Shown piece after piece: positions 25,343 through 33,785 of a stretch of DNA of 64,000 nt; the first letter of the stretch is position 1; the number at the start of each line of letters is the position of its first letter. The notes beneath the pieces were generated by a model. The model did no database searches. It was not told where the DNA came from and saw only the letters and a list, made by a program, of their open reading frames with translations. The position numbers were made by a program, and so were the translations under genes. Origin of the DNA: Actinomycetota bacterium (lineage in GTDB: Bacteria; Actinomycetota; Acidimicrobiia; Acidimicrobiales; JAJPHD01); the NCBI GenBank assembly GCA_021325455.1, contig JAJPHD010000008.1, positions 78,493 to 142,492 on the forward strand, in the 5' to 3' direction.

Positions 25343-26544
25343 CCCATCCTCCTGTGAGCGAACCGCCCTGCAGCGTAGCGAGGGGCGTCTGCCTCGAGGA
25401 CCTGGGCCAGGCGGGCAGCCAGGAGGTCGTAGGAGAAGAAGCGCTCCACCCTCTCTCTCGCCCGGCGGCCCAGGCGGGCCCTGGTGGCCTCGTCGTCGAG
25501 CAGCCGGGCCAGGCTCGAGGCCACGGCAGCCGGGTCGCCCGGCCTGTCCACCACCAGGCCGGTCCTCTCGTGCAGCACGGCCTCCGGGGCCCCGCCGCTG
25601 CGCCCGGCGACCGAGGGAACACCACAGGCGGCCGCCTCCAGGAACACGATGCCGAAGCCTTCCTGCTCGAGGCCCGCCCACCGGGTGCGGCAGGCCTGGA
25701 CGAACACGTCAGCGGCGCCGTACAGGAAGGGCAGGTGGGCACCGTCCACCCGCCCCAGGAGGCGAACGGGGGCCCCGGTGGCGGCCACCAGCTCCCGGAG
25801 CTGGCCCTCCTGGCGCCCGGTACCGGCTATGGCGACGGTGAGGTCGGAACGGGACGGGGCCAGCCTGGCCACAGCCCGTATGAGGGTGTCCATTCCCTTG
25901 CGGGGTACGAGACGGCCCACGCTCAGCACCAGGCGGCCGTCGGGGGGAAGGCCGCTGGCTACCCGGGCGGTCCGGCGCTCCTCGGGCGTGAGGGGCCGGA
26001 AGCGGTGATGGTCGACCCCGGGCGTTATGTCCACGAACGGCGGGAGAGGCGGCACCGGCTGCTCCTGGCGGCGGTACGGGAGCGCCCCAGTGCGGGCGAG
26101 CCGGCGGGCCTCGGCCTCGGTCCAGCGTCCGCCCGTCACCACCAGCTCGGCCCCCCTGAGCACCTTTGCCATGGCCCAGCGTGTCCCCGGGAGCCGACCG
26201 GGCACGCTCACCTCGGCCCCGTGCAGTATCACCGCGTAGGGCAGGCCCAGGGACGGGCCGAGGAGGCCCACGGGGAAGAGTGGGTCGAGGACCACCAGGC
26301 TCGATCCGGTCCTGTCTGCCACATGGCGGATCCTCCTGGCCAGGCGGGGGGTGGGCAGGAGCATGGGCACCGGGACCCGCTCGATAGGGAACCCCTGGCC
26401 CGCATCGAACCGGGCGGCGCCGGGCAGGTCGATGGTGAGCACGCTGAAGGACTCCGGTGGAAGCCGGCGCCACAGCTCCCACAGGTAGGTCTGGATCCCC
26501 CCGATCTTGGGCGGGAAGTCGTTGGTGACGAGAAGGTGCCTCAC
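25339..26544 (-). CDS. GT4 glycosyltransferase, PimB-like
   Basis: A 401-residue GT-B glycosyltransferase of family 4. It opens with LVTNDFPPKIGGIQTYLWEL, very close to the start of mycobacterial PimB' (the second mannosyltransferase of phosphatidylinositol mannoside synthesis). The donor site is VLSVGRLVPRKGMDTLIRAV, and the EX7E motif lies in LEQEGFGIVFLEAAACGVPS near residue 300. ADVFVQACR precedes it. GDP-mannose and a phosphoinositol lipid would be the expected substrates if orthologous; other GT4 roles are possible. ATG 26544 lies 7 bases past the queG stop. Confidence 0.85.
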   Translation of the reverse strand: MRHLLVTNDFPPKIGGIQTYLWELWRRLPPESFSVLTIDLPGAARFDAGQGFPIERVPVPMLLPTPRLARRIRHVADRTGSSLVVLDPLFPVGLLGPSLGLPYAVILHGAEVSVPGRLPGTRWAMAKVLRGAELVVTGGRWTEAEARRLARTGALPYRRQEQPVPPLPPFVDITPGVDHHRFRPLTPEERRTARVASGLPPDGRLVLSVGRLVPRKGMDTLIRAVARLAPSRSDLTVAIAGTGRQEGQLRELVAATGAPVRLLGRVDGAHLPFLYGAADVFVQACRTRWAGLEQEGFGIVFLEAAACGVPSVAGRSGGAPEAVLHERTGLVVDRPGDPAAVASSLARLLDDEATRARLGRRARERVERFFSYDLLAARLAQVLEADAPRYAAGRFAHRRMG

Positions 26545-26551
26545 CGGGGCG

Positions 26552-27898
26552 TCACGTGGGGCGAGGCCCGGGGGTTGCGTCCCGGGCGGCTCCTTGCGCC
26601 CAGGCGCTGGCGGCCGGCGGCCTGATGGCGCCGGCGGTCACCCGGGCCAGCTCGGCTAGGACACCGGGGTCCCCCTCGCCCCCCATCCGGGCCAGCAGGT
26701 CCTGCCTCCCCAGGCGAGCGGCGGCCCACACGGCGTGGCCCCGGACCAGGGGATCAGGGTGGGAAAGGCAGGCCCTCAGGGCTGCTTCGACCTCGGGCTC
26801 CGAACCCTCGGCGATGTTGCCCAGCGCCACCAGGGCGTTGCGGCGCAGGTAGCGGGCCTGCCGGCGGGGGATGTACCAGCGGCCGAAGTGCTCGAGCAGG
26901 GTGGCGTCGTCCTGGGCGAGCAACCACGCCAGGTCGACCCAGGCCTCGTCGTCGGCGCCGGCAGGGGGCGGTGGGCGGCGGCGCTCGGCGGCCCGGTTGG
27001 CCGGGCAGGCCTCCTGGCATTCGTCACAACCGTAGATGCGCCCTCCCAGCGCCTCACGCTGCTCGGGGGGGAACCAGCCCGGCGCTTCCAGCAGCCAGGC
27101 CAGGCAGCGACGGGCATCTAGCACCCCGGGAGCCACCAGGGCGCCCGTGGGGCAGGCGGCGAGGCAGCGGGCGCAGGACCGGCAGCCGTCGCCGACCCGC
27201 TCGGCGGAGGCCGGCAGCGGGGCGTCGGTCACCACTGACCCCAGGACGTACCAGGAGCCCAGGCGGGGCAGGAGCAACAGGGTGTTCTTCCCGTACCAGC
27301 CCAGGCCCGCCCGGTAGGCCGCCTCCCTGTCCACGAGGGAGTTGTCGTCGACCAGGACCCGGGCCCGCCACCCCGCATCCTGCAGATGCCCTGCCAACGA
27401 CCCCAGGGCATCCCGCAACGGCTGGTAATGGTCCTGCCAGGAGTACCTGGCCACCCGCCCGCGAGGGGTGCCCGCCCTGGCAGGAATGGCGACCGGGACC
27501 GGCTCCTTGGTCGGCATGCCGACGGCCCGGCCCGGATCGGCCCGGCGGCCTATCCCTGCCTCGTGGCCCGGCTCGGCCCGGCGGCCTATCCCTGCCTCGT
27601 GGCCCGGCTCGGCCCGTCGGTACGAGCGGGCTCCCACCAGGAGGGAGCGAGCACCGGGGAGGGCCTGCCCGGGATCCGTCGAACGCACCGGGTTCCCGTA
27701 GGTGAAGTGCATGCCGGCATGCAAGCCAGCGTTCCGCCGCTCCTCCAGGACGCGCCTCGTGCCCAAGAAAGGGTCGGCCCTGGCCACCCCGATGGCGTCC
27801 AGACCCGCCCGCCGGCCCAGCTCCAGCAGGTCGGCGGCGAGGGACGCCATCGCCTCCCGGGAAGGGGCGGGTTCCTCGTGGTCGGCCCCGGGCACCAT
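26552..27898 (-). CDS. queG: Epoxyqueuosine reductase QueG with internal repeat insertion
   Basis: A 448-residue cobalamin and 4Fe-4S enzyme that reduces epoxyqueuosine to queuosine in tRNA. Segments RVARYSWQDHYQPLRDALGS, LVDDNSLVDREAAYRAGLGW and GKNTLLLLPRLGSWYVLG are characteristic. Two ferredoxin-like motifs follow, CRSCARCLAACPTGAL near residue 240 and CDECQEACPANR near 300, and a C-terminal HEAT-like region (LVRGHAVWAAARLGRQDL). Between residues 94 and about 145 there is a family-atypical insertion made partly of tandem 12-residue repeats. No tgt or queA is nearby, as is common for scavenging or scattered queuosine genes. Confidence 0.92.
   Translation of the reverse strand: MVPGADHEEPAPSREAMASLAADLLELGRRAGLDAIGVARADPFLGTRRVLEERRNAGLHAGMHFTYGNPVRSTDPGQALPGARSLLVGARSYRRAEPGHEAGIGRRAEPGHEAGIGRRADPGRAVGMPTKEPVPVAIPARAGTPRGRVARYSWQDHYQPLRDALGSLAGHLQDAGWRARVLVDDNSLVDREAAYRAGLGWYGKNTLLLLPRLGSWYVLGSVVTDAPLPASAERVGDGCRSCARCLAACPTGALVAPGVLDARRCLAWLLEAPGWFPPEQREALGGRIYGCDECQEACPANRAAERRRPPPPAGADDEAWVDLAWLLAQDDATLLEHFGRWYIPRRQARYLRRNALVALGNIAEGSEPEVEAALRACLSHPDPLVRGHAVWAAARLGRQDLLARMGGEGDPGVLAELARVTAGAIRPPAASAWAQGAARDATPGPRPT
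27512..27619. repeat. 36-bp tandem repeat inside queG
   Basis: Two copies (27548-27583 and 27584-27619) match at 35 of 36 bases and a third (27512-27547) is degenerate. The unit keeps frame and encodes RRAEPGHEAGIG, RRAEPGHEAGIG and RRADPGRAVGMP at QueG residues 94-129. It lies in the loop before the conserved RVARYSW segment. Confidence 0.9.
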
Positions 27899-28122
27899 GG
27901 GACCATCGTGTCATGAGCGGGCGGGAAGCATGGAGGGCGGTGGGGCGAGGGTTCCTGGTCCGGGGGCCGGGGGCACCGAGGGGTCGGGTAGGAGCGCGGG
28001 TGGGACGGCGCCCGGTGGGGACGGCCCGAGGGGGGCAGGGGCAGGTGACCTGCGGCTCCGGCCTGCAACCCCGGGCCTGCGAGCGGAGCCAGGCAACCGA
28101 CGGCGCCCGGCCCCTGGCCGGA

Positions 28123-28320
28123 CTATCCCGCCCGCCTGCGGTGGCGCAGCCGGGGGACCAACCCGGCCTGGCCCAGGAGACGCACGGCCCGGGCCTCCTC
28201 GGCATCGATGACCACCGCCCGGCCCGGCTCCTCCTCGAGGAGGAACGTCACGACACAGTCATTGCAGGCGTCCGTGTGCTGGCAGCAGCACTCGTCACAG
28301 TCGATGGTCAGCCCGGTCAT
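28123..28320 (-). CDS. Small cysteine-rich protein
   Basis: A 65-residue protein. The N-terminal half has a dense cluster, TIDCDECCCQHTDACNDCVV, with six Cys and one His within 20 residues; the C-terminal half is an ordinary helix (DAEEARAVRLLGQAGLVPR). The Cys/His density suggests zinc, iron-sulfur or copper binding, but I do not recognise a characterised family. ATG 28320 is preferred; two GTG codons upstream are alternatives. The 224 bases between it and queG hold no recognisable feature. Confidence 0.65.
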   Translation of the reverse strand: MTGLTIDCDECCCQHTDACNDCVVTFLLEEEPGRAVVIDAEEARAVRLLGQAGLVPRLRHRRRAG

Positions 28321-28389
28321 GCCCACCACTGTGACGAAAGGGTGTGACAGGTCCCGGGAGATGACCCATGACTGCGGGGGCCAAGACGG

Positions 28390-28674
28390 TCAGGAGCCCC
28401 CCCGGCCAGGACCGGGCTCGAGCGGTCCCGTGGTGAGGGGCTCGATGTCGGCTCCGGAGCCGCACCAGCGGCAGGTGACGTCGTTCACCTGTTCATCCAG
28501 GACCACCACCTCCTCCACGTTCAGCTCGCCCCCCAGCGTGTAGTGGTGGAAGGCTCGCACCGTGCGCGTGGTGGTCACGTCGAAGCGGGTCCGGTTCCCG
28601 CACGCCCGGCACCGGAACCGCCGGCTCTCCCCGGGGTGCTCCGGGGCGGGCGGGAAGGGCGATGGGGCCACCAT
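28390..28674 (-). CDS. Small zinc-ribbon protein
   Basis: A 94-residue protein with two CxxC pairs (RCRACGNRTRFDVTTTRTVR near residue 21 and VTCRWCGSG near 66), 44 residues apart, as in a zinc ribbon. The middle (ELNVEEVVVLDEQVNDV) looks like beta strands. No enzymatic motif is seen. Such proteins in actinobacteria are usually of unknown function. It lies head-to-head with the DUF885 gene (25 bases between starts). Confidence 0.65.
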   Translation of the reverse strand: MVAPSPFPPAPEHPGESRRFRCRACGNRTRFDVTTTRTVRAFHHYTLGGELNVEEVVVLDEQVNDVTCRWCGSGADIEPLTTGPLEPGPGRGGS

Positions 28675-28698
28675 GACCCAAAGCTAGCCTCCGCCCCC

Positions 28699-30207
28699 AT
28701 GAACCCCCGGTTGCGAGCTGTGTGCGACCTCTCCGTGGCCGAGGTGCGGGAGTACGCCGGGCGCCACGAGTACGACGGGGTGGTCCAGGACCTCTCCCCC
28801 GCCGGCGTGGCGGCCGGTCTGGCCCGGCTGGGCGGCGGCCCGGCTGAGGCCGATCCCCACGACGAGGCCCACCTGGCAGCGGCCGAGGCCGGGTTGCGGG
28901 CCTGGTACGGGATAGCCGAGATGCACCGGCGAAACCCGCTGGTCCACCTGGCCAACCTGGACCTGGCCAGCTACGACCGGGAGTACGCCCCGCCCGAGGA
29001 GCGGGCCGAGGCCCGCCGGCGCCACCTCTCCGCCTGGCCCGAGGCAGTGGACGGGGCCCTCCAGGCCCTGGACCAGGTACCGGCCCCGGTCGCATCCTCC
29101 CTGCTCGGGGCGGCTCGCGGCCTGGCTGCGGGCCTCGGGGATGAGGCCGGGCCCGAGGCCCACAGCGCCCACAGCCGCCTCGTGGCCCACCTGGAGAGAG
29201 CAGCCCGGGAAGGGCCGCCCGAGGTGGCCCTGGGGGGAGCGGTCCTCGCCCGGGTCATGGGGGACCCCGAGGCCCTGCCGGTCGACCTCGGGCGCCTGGC
29301 AGAGCGGGCCGACCGTGAGAGGGCCCGGTTGCGGGAGCTGACGGCCCAGGCCTGCGAGCAGTTTCGTCCCGCGCTGGAGCCCGGCGGGATCCCCGCCCTC
29401 CTTGCCGAGCTGGATGGCGACCACCCCGGCCCCGATGGCATCTCCTCGGAGGCGAGCGCCCAGATCGACCAGCTCCGGGCCTTCGTCACCGAGGCGGACC
29501 TGCTCCCCGATCTGGGAGGAACCTGCCTGGTCGGCCCCGCCCCGGCGTCGCGCCGGTGGGCCATGGCCATGATGTCGTGGGCCGCCCCTTCCGAGCCCGA
29601 AGCGCCCGCCTGGTACTACGTCAACCCGCCCGACCCGTCCTGGAGCCCCGAGGAGCAGGAGCAGTGGCTGGCCGTGTTCAGCCGCACCACCCTCCCCGCC
29701 ATCACGGCCCATGAGGTCGTGCCCGGTCACTTCGCCCACGGCCAGATGCTGCGCCGGGTCAGGGGCGAGGTGCGCAGGACCCTCTTCTCCCCGGCCTTCG
29801 TCGAGGGATGGGCCCACTTCGGCGAGGAGCTCATGGTGGAGGCCGGGTTCCGGTCCCGCGACCCCCGCTTCGCCCTCGGGGTCTGGCTCGAGGGGCTGGT
29901 CCGGGTCACCCGCCTGGCGGTGGCCATCGGCATCCACACCGGTGCCATGGACCTGGCCGAGGCCGTGCACCGGTTCGAGACCGACGCCTTCATGGGCGGC
30001 CGGGCCGCCCGCAGCGAGGCCGAACGGGCCACCTTCGACCCCACCTACGGCCGTTACACATGGGGCAAGCTGGAGATACGAGCCCTGCGTGACGAGGCTG
30101 TGGCCCGCTGGGGCCGCCGGTACGGCCACCGGAGGTTCCACGAGTCGCTCCTCGCCCTCGGTGCCCCACCCCTCGGTCTGATGGGAGACGCCCTGGACGG
30201 GGCCTGA
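28699..30207 (+). CDS. DUF885 family protein, predicted zinc-dependent peptidase
   Basis: A 502-residue DUF885 protein. The gluzincin-type HExxH variant is TAHEVVPGHFAHGQMLRRV near residue 335, and the downstream glutamate is in FVEGWAHFGEELMVEAGF near 370, as in M3/M32-like metallopeptidases. An RARYTWGKLEIRALR-like segment near 450 matches the family C-terminus. DUF885 proteins are generally long, extracytoplasmic or cytosolic peptidases of unknown substrate; there is no signal peptide here. ATG 28699 is the first in-frame start with homology to follow. Confidence 0.85.
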   Translation: MNPRLRAVCDLSVAEVREYAGRHEYDGVVQDLSPAGVAAGLARLGGGPAEADPHDEAHLAAAEAGLRAWYGIAEMHRRNPLVHLANLDLASYDREYAPPEERAEARRRHLSAWPEAVDGALQALDQVPAPVASSLLGAARGLAAGLGDEAGPEAHSAHSRLVAHLERAAREGPPEVALGGAVLARVMGDPEALPVDLGRLAERADRERARLRELTAQACEQFRPALEPGGIPALLAELDGDHPGPDGISSEASAQIDQLRAFVTEADLLPDLGGTCLVGPAPASRRWAMAMMSWAAPSEPEAPAWYYVNPPDPSWSPEEQEQWLAVFSRTTLPAITAHEVVPGHFAHGQMLRRVRGEVRRTLFSPAFVEGWAHFGEELMVEAGFRSRDPRFALGVWLEGLVRVTRLAVAIGIHTGAMDLAEAVHRFETDAFMGGRAARSEAERATFDPTYGRYTWGKLEIRALRDEAVARWGRRYGHRRFHESLLALGAPPLGLMGDALDGA

Positions 30208-30276
30208 GAAGCGGCGCCCGGGCGCTCCTTCGTGCCGCCCCGGGCCTGGGCCACAGCCCGGCGGTAGCCTCCGGCC

Positions 30277-30558
30277 ATGGTCCACGCCTTCGTCCTCATA
30301 GACGCCGAACCCGCCCGCATCGCCGACCTGGCCCAGGAGCTGGCCGACGTCGAGGGGGTGTCGGAGGTCTACTCCGTGGCGGGCGAGACGGCAGACCTGG
30401 TGGTGGTGGTGAGGGTGCGCCGGCACGAGGAGCTGGCCGAGGTGGTGACCAGGCGGATAGTGGAGCACCCGGGGATCCTGGCCACCTCCACCATGATCGC
30501 CTTCCAGTCCTACAGCCGCCACGACCTCGAGGCCATGTGGGACCTGGGGCGGGGCTGA
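30277..30558 (+). CDS. Stand-alone Lrp/AsnC ligand-binding (RAM) domain protein
   Basis: A 93-residue protein that consists only of the AsnC/Lrp effector domain: AFVLIDAEPARIADLAQELA, VSEVYSVAGETADLVVVVRV and a C-terminal STMIAFQSYSRHDLEAMWDL. The DNA-binding HTH of Lrp regulators is missing. Such stand-alone RAM proteins are common in actinobacteria and archaea and may bind amino acids and modulate other regulators. It is next to trpD (convergent), which would fit an amino-acid signal but is not proof. Confidence 0.85.
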   Translation: MVHAFVLIDAEPARIADLAQELADVEGVSEVYSVAGETADLVVVVRVRRHEELAEVVTRRIVEHPGILATSTMIAFQSYSRHDLEAMWDLGRG

Positions 30559-30559
30559 C

Positions 30560-30579
30560 GGGCAGGAGGCTGGCTGCCC
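30560..30579 (+). terminator. Stem-loop after the RAM-domain gene
   Basis: An inverted repeat GGGCAG (30560-30565) and CTGCCC (30574-30579) with an 8-base loop lies directly after the stop. There is no T-tract. Confidence 0.35.
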
Positions 30580-30668
30580 AGCGACCGGCGCTCGAGGACG
30601 GCGCCTCGGGGCCGCAGGGCGCCCCCGGCGCCCGGCGGCCACAGGCGCCACCACCCTCCCGGCGACCC

Positions 30669-31730
30669 CTACGGGACGGCTCCTCCCTCCGCCTCCCGGG
30701 CCGCCTTGGAGGTACGCACCAACCCGTCCAGCACCTCCGCCGCCCGGCCCCCGTCGATGGCCGCCTGGGCCCTTTCCACCCCCTCGCCGAGGTCGTCGGC
30801 AAGGCCGGCCACGACCAGGCCGGCCGCCGCGTTGAGCACGACTATGTCCCGTTCCGGTCCGCCCTCTCCGTCGAGCACCCGGTGCGCCACCCGGGCATTG
30901 GCCCCGGCGTCTCCCCCGAGGAGCGCCTCGGGAGGGGCCAGGGCCAGGCCCAGGCGGGAGGGGTCGACGTCGAACCGGCGCAGCTCGCCCCCCGGCTCCA
31001 GGCACAACGCTGTAGACGGCCCCGTGGTGGACAGCTCGTCCAGGCCGTCGTGGCCCCAAACCACCATGGCCCTGGCGGCTCCGTTCCTAGCCAGGACCCC
31101 GAGCATCTTCTCCGCCATGGCCGGGTCGCTCACCCCCACCACCTGCCGGCGAGCCCGGGCGGGGTTGGCCAGAGGCCCCAGGAAGTTGAACACCGTGGCC
31201 ACGCCCAGCTCCCGGCGCACCGGGGCAGCGTGGCGCATGGCAGGGTGGAAGCGGGGGGCGAAGCAGAACCCCATCCCCACCTCCTCGATGCAGCGCGCCA
31301 CCCCCTCGGGTCCGAGGTCGATCACGACCCCCAGGGCCTCCAGCACGTCGGCCGACCCGCTGGCCGAGCTGGCCGCCCGTCCCCCGTGCTTGCACACGGG
31401 AGCCCCGGCGCCCGCCACCACCAGGGCCGCGATGGTGGAGACGTTCACCGTATGGCGCCGGTCCCCCCCGGTCCCGCACGTGTCCACCAGGCGCTCCGCC
31501 ACCCCGGGGGGCACGGGTACGGGCTCGGCGTGGGCCAGCATGGCCCGCACCAGGCCGGCCATCTCCTCCACCGTCTCGCCGCGGAGTCGCAAGGCCGTGA
31601 CGAAGGCGGCTATCTGGGCCGGCGTGGCGTTCCCCGCCAGGATGTCGCCCAGGGCCGCCCCCGCCTCGTCGCCCGAGAGCGTCTCGCCCTGCAGGAGCCT
31701 CCCCAACACCGATGGCCAGGCGAAATCCAT
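30669..31730 (-). CDS. trpD: Anthranilate phosphoribosyltransferase
   Basis: A 353-residue enzyme that adds phosphoribose to anthranilate in tryptophan biosynthesis. The PRPP-binding TCGTGGDRRHTVNVST motif is intact. The next block reads KHGGRAASSASGSADVLEAL, where most members have KHGN, so the Asn is replaced by Gly. The metal-binding DE pair is in WGHDGLDELSTTG. Length is normal. It is isolated from other trp genes here, convergent with the RAM-domain gene and lies 58 bases from the WhiB gene's stop. Confidence 0.95.
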   Translation of the reverse strand: MDFAWPSVLGRLLQGETLSGDEAGAALGDILAGNATPAQIAAFVTALRLRGETVEEMAGLVRAMLAHAEPVPVPPGVAERLVDTCGTGGDRRHTVNVSTIAALVVAGAGAPVCKHGGRAASSASGSADVLEALGVVIDLGPEGVARCIEEVGMGFCFAPRFHPAMRHAAPVRRELGVATVFNFLGPLANPARARRQVVGVSDPAMAEKMLGVLARNGAARAMVVWGHDGLDELSTTGPSTALCLEPGGELRRFDVDPSRLGLALAPPEALLGGDAGANARVAHRVLDGEGGPERDIVVLNAAAGLVVAGLADDLGEGVERAQAAIDGGRAAEVLDGLVRTSKAAREAEGGAVP

Positions 31731-31788
31731 CCCGGCGAGGCTAACCCGCTTTGCCCACTGCCGCCGGTCCCCCGCCTCCCGCCTCCCC

Positions 31789-32022
31789 TCAAGCAGTTCG
31801 CCGGCGCTGGCGGAGGATCCTCCTCCGTTCCCGCTCGGTGGCTCCCCCCCACACCCCTTCCCGCTCCCCCTTGGACAGGGCGTGCTCGAGGCAAGCCTGG
31901 CGCACCTGGCAGCGCCCGCACACGGCCTTGGCCCTGCCCGCCTCCTCTTCGGCCTCGGGGTAGAAGATCTGAGGGTCGAGCCCCCGGCAGGCGGCCCGCT
32001 GGCGCCAGGAGTGGAGTTTCAC
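31789..32022 (-). CDS. WhiB family iron-sulfur regulator
   Basis: A 77-residue WhiB-like protein. Four conserved Cys occur in order (AACRG, then VCGRCQVRQAC) and should hold a 4Fe-4S cluster. The GVWGG beta-turn is present (REGVWGGATERERRR), followed by a basic C-terminus for DNA binding. GTG 32022 is chosen for family length (VKLHSWRQRAACRG); a GGAG lies too close to it to be a usual Shine-Dalgarno, and a TAATAG sits 10 bases upstream, so the mRNA may be leaderless. Divergent from glpD. WhiB proteins are restricted to actinobacteria and their phages. Confidence 0.92.
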   Translation of the reverse strand: MKLHSWRQRAACRGLDPQIFYPEAEEEAGRAKAVCGRCQVRQACLEHALSKGEREGVWGGATERERRRILRQRRRTA

Positions 32023-32032
32023 CTCCGGTGAA

Positions 32033-32038
32033 CTATTA
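32033..32038 (-). promoter_or_regulatory. Candidate -10 box for whiB (leaderless mRNA?)
   Basis: TAATAG on the minus strand lies 10 bases upstream of the whiB GTG, so a transcript would begin within a few bases of the start codon. No good -35 hexamer at 16-18 bases is seen. Confidence 0.4.
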
Positions 32039-32104
32039 CCGCCCCCGGCCCCCCTCAACCAGTTCGTGAGCCGACCGGGGCCCGTGGGAAGATCACCATC
32101 CGCG

Positions 32105-33778
32105 ATGCCACGAGCCCGCACCGTCTTCAGCCGCCGTGCCGCACTGGACCGCCTGGCAAGGGAGAGCTTCGACGTCCTGGTGCTGGGCGGGGGCATCACC
32201 GGGGTGGGCGTGGCCCTGGACGCAGCCGCCCGGGGCCTGCGCACGGCCCTGGTGGAGCGGGAGGACCTGGCCTCCGGCACCTCCTCCCGCTCCTCCAAGC
32301 TCGTCCACGGCGGGCTGCGCTACCTCCAGCAGCACGAGTTCGCCCTGGTGCACGAGAGCCTGGCCGAGCGCCGGCACCTGCTCGCCAACGCCCCTCACCT
32401 CGTGCACCCCATGGAGTTCCTGATACCTCGGTTCGGGAACGCCACCGGGGCCCGGACCGTCAGCACCGGGCTGTGGGTCTACGACCTCGCCGGGGGATGG
32501 CGCATCGGCCATTGGCACCGCCGGGTGAGCCCGGCATGGGCCCACCGCCGCCTCCCGGCCCTCCGGCCCGACCGGCTGGTGGGGGGATGGACCTACTGGG
32601 ACGCCCATGCCGACGACGCCCGCCTGACGCTGGCCATAGCCCGGACCGCCGCCCTCCACCATGGAGCGGCCGTCGCCACCTACACGCCGGCCACGGGCTT
32701 CTTGATGGACGGGGCGGGGAAGGTGGTGGGGGCCAGGGTGGCGCCGGCGGGTGGCGAGGAGATGGAGGTCAGGGCCGGGGTGGTGGTGAACGCCACCGGG
32801 GTGTGGGCCGACCAGGTCGAGTGGTGGGCCGAGGGCCGGGCCGGGGCTGGCCACCACCCGGAGCGCCCTGGCATCCGGCCGGCCAAGGGGGTGCACGTCA
32901 CCGTGCCCGCCAACCGGCTGCCCACCGACCTGGCCGTGGTCCTGCCCGTACCGGGGGACCGGCGCACGATCTTCGTGGTGCCCTGGGGGGGCCAGGTCTA
33001 CCTGGGCACCACCGACACCGACTACCGGGGGTCGCTCGAGGACCCCCGAGCCACCCCCGATGACGTGGGCTACATCCTGGAGGCGGCCAACCACTCCCTC
33101 ACCACCCACCTGTCGCCGGCCGACGTGACCGGCGTGTGGGCGGGCCTGCGGCCCCTGCTCGCCGACGACAGGGTGCCGGCCCGTACCGCCGACCTCTCAC
33201 GCCGCCACCAGGTGGGCGTGTCCCCGAGCGGCCTGGTCACGGTCACCGGGGGCAAGCTCACCACCTACCGCCTGATGGCAGCCGACACCGTGGACCGGGT
33301 GGTCGGCCTCCTCGGGCGGGGGAGCCGGCGCAGCCCGACCGCCTCCCTCCGCCTCCACGGGGCGGCCGGGGGGGGTCACCGGGCTGGGCCGCCCGGGACC
33401 GACCCCGCCCTGTGGGACCACCTGACCCGGCGGTACGGGGCCGAGGCGGGGTCCGTGCTGGCCCTGGCCCGGACCCGGCCCGAGCTGGCCCGCCCCCTGG
33501 TCGAGGGGCTTCCCTACCTGGTGGCCGAGGCGGTGTGGGCGGCCCGCTACGAGATGGCCCACACCCTGGAGGACGTCCTCTCCCGGCGCACCCGGGCCCT
33601 GCTCCGGGACCGCCTGGCCACGGCCCGCGCCGCCCCCGAGGTGGCCGGCGTCCTGGCCGGCGAGATGGGGTGGGACAGCGAGGAGACCGCCCGCCAGGTG
33701 GCCTCGCTCGTGGAGAGGGTTGCCACCGAGGGCCGGCTCGCCGGCCTCGCCGTCCCCGAGCCCGTGACCCCCCGCTGA
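32105..33778 (+). CDS. glpD: FAD-dependent glycerol-3-phosphate dehydrogenase
   Basis: A 557-residue membrane-associated flavoprotein that oxidises glycerol-3-phosphate to dihydroxyacetone phosphate with electron transfer to quinone. The FAD site is VLVLGGGITGVGVALDAAAR near residue 20, followed by the GlpD signature SSRSSKLVHGGLRYLQQHEF. PWGGQVYLGTTDTDYRG and LTTYRLMAADTVDRVV are further GlpD blocks; the C-terminal helical DUF-like domain is present. ATG 32105 gives the normal start. It is first in a cluster with an ADPS-like oxidase and an FGGY kinase; only 7 bases separate it from the next gene. Confidence 0.95.
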   Translation: MPRARTVFSRRAALDRLARESFDVLVLGGGITGVGVALDAAARGLRTALVEREDLASGTSSRSSKLVHGGLRYLQQHEFALVHESLAERRHLLANAPHLVHPMEFLIPRFGNATGARTVSTGLWVYDLAGGWRIGHWHRRVSPAWAHRRLPALRPDRLVGGWTYWDAHADDARLTLAIARTAALHHGAAVATYTPATGFLMDGAGKVVGARVAPAGGEEMEVRAGVVVNATGVWADQVEWWAEGRAGAGHHPERPGIRPAKGVHVTVPANRLPTDLAVVLPVPGDRRTIFVVPWGGQVYLGTTDTDYRGSLEDPRATPDDVGYILEAANHSLTTHLSPADVTGVWAGLRPLLADDRVPARTADLSRRHQVGVSPSGLVTVTGGKLTTYRLMAADTVDRVVGLLGRGSRRSPTASLRLHGAAGGGHRAGPPGTDPALWDHLTRRYGAEAGSVLALARTRPELARPLVEGLPYLVAEAVWAARYEMAHTLEDVLSRRTRALLRDRLATARAAPEVAGVLAGEMGWDSEETARQVASLVERVATEGRLAGLAVPEPVTPR

Positions 33779-33785
33779 GCCGGCC

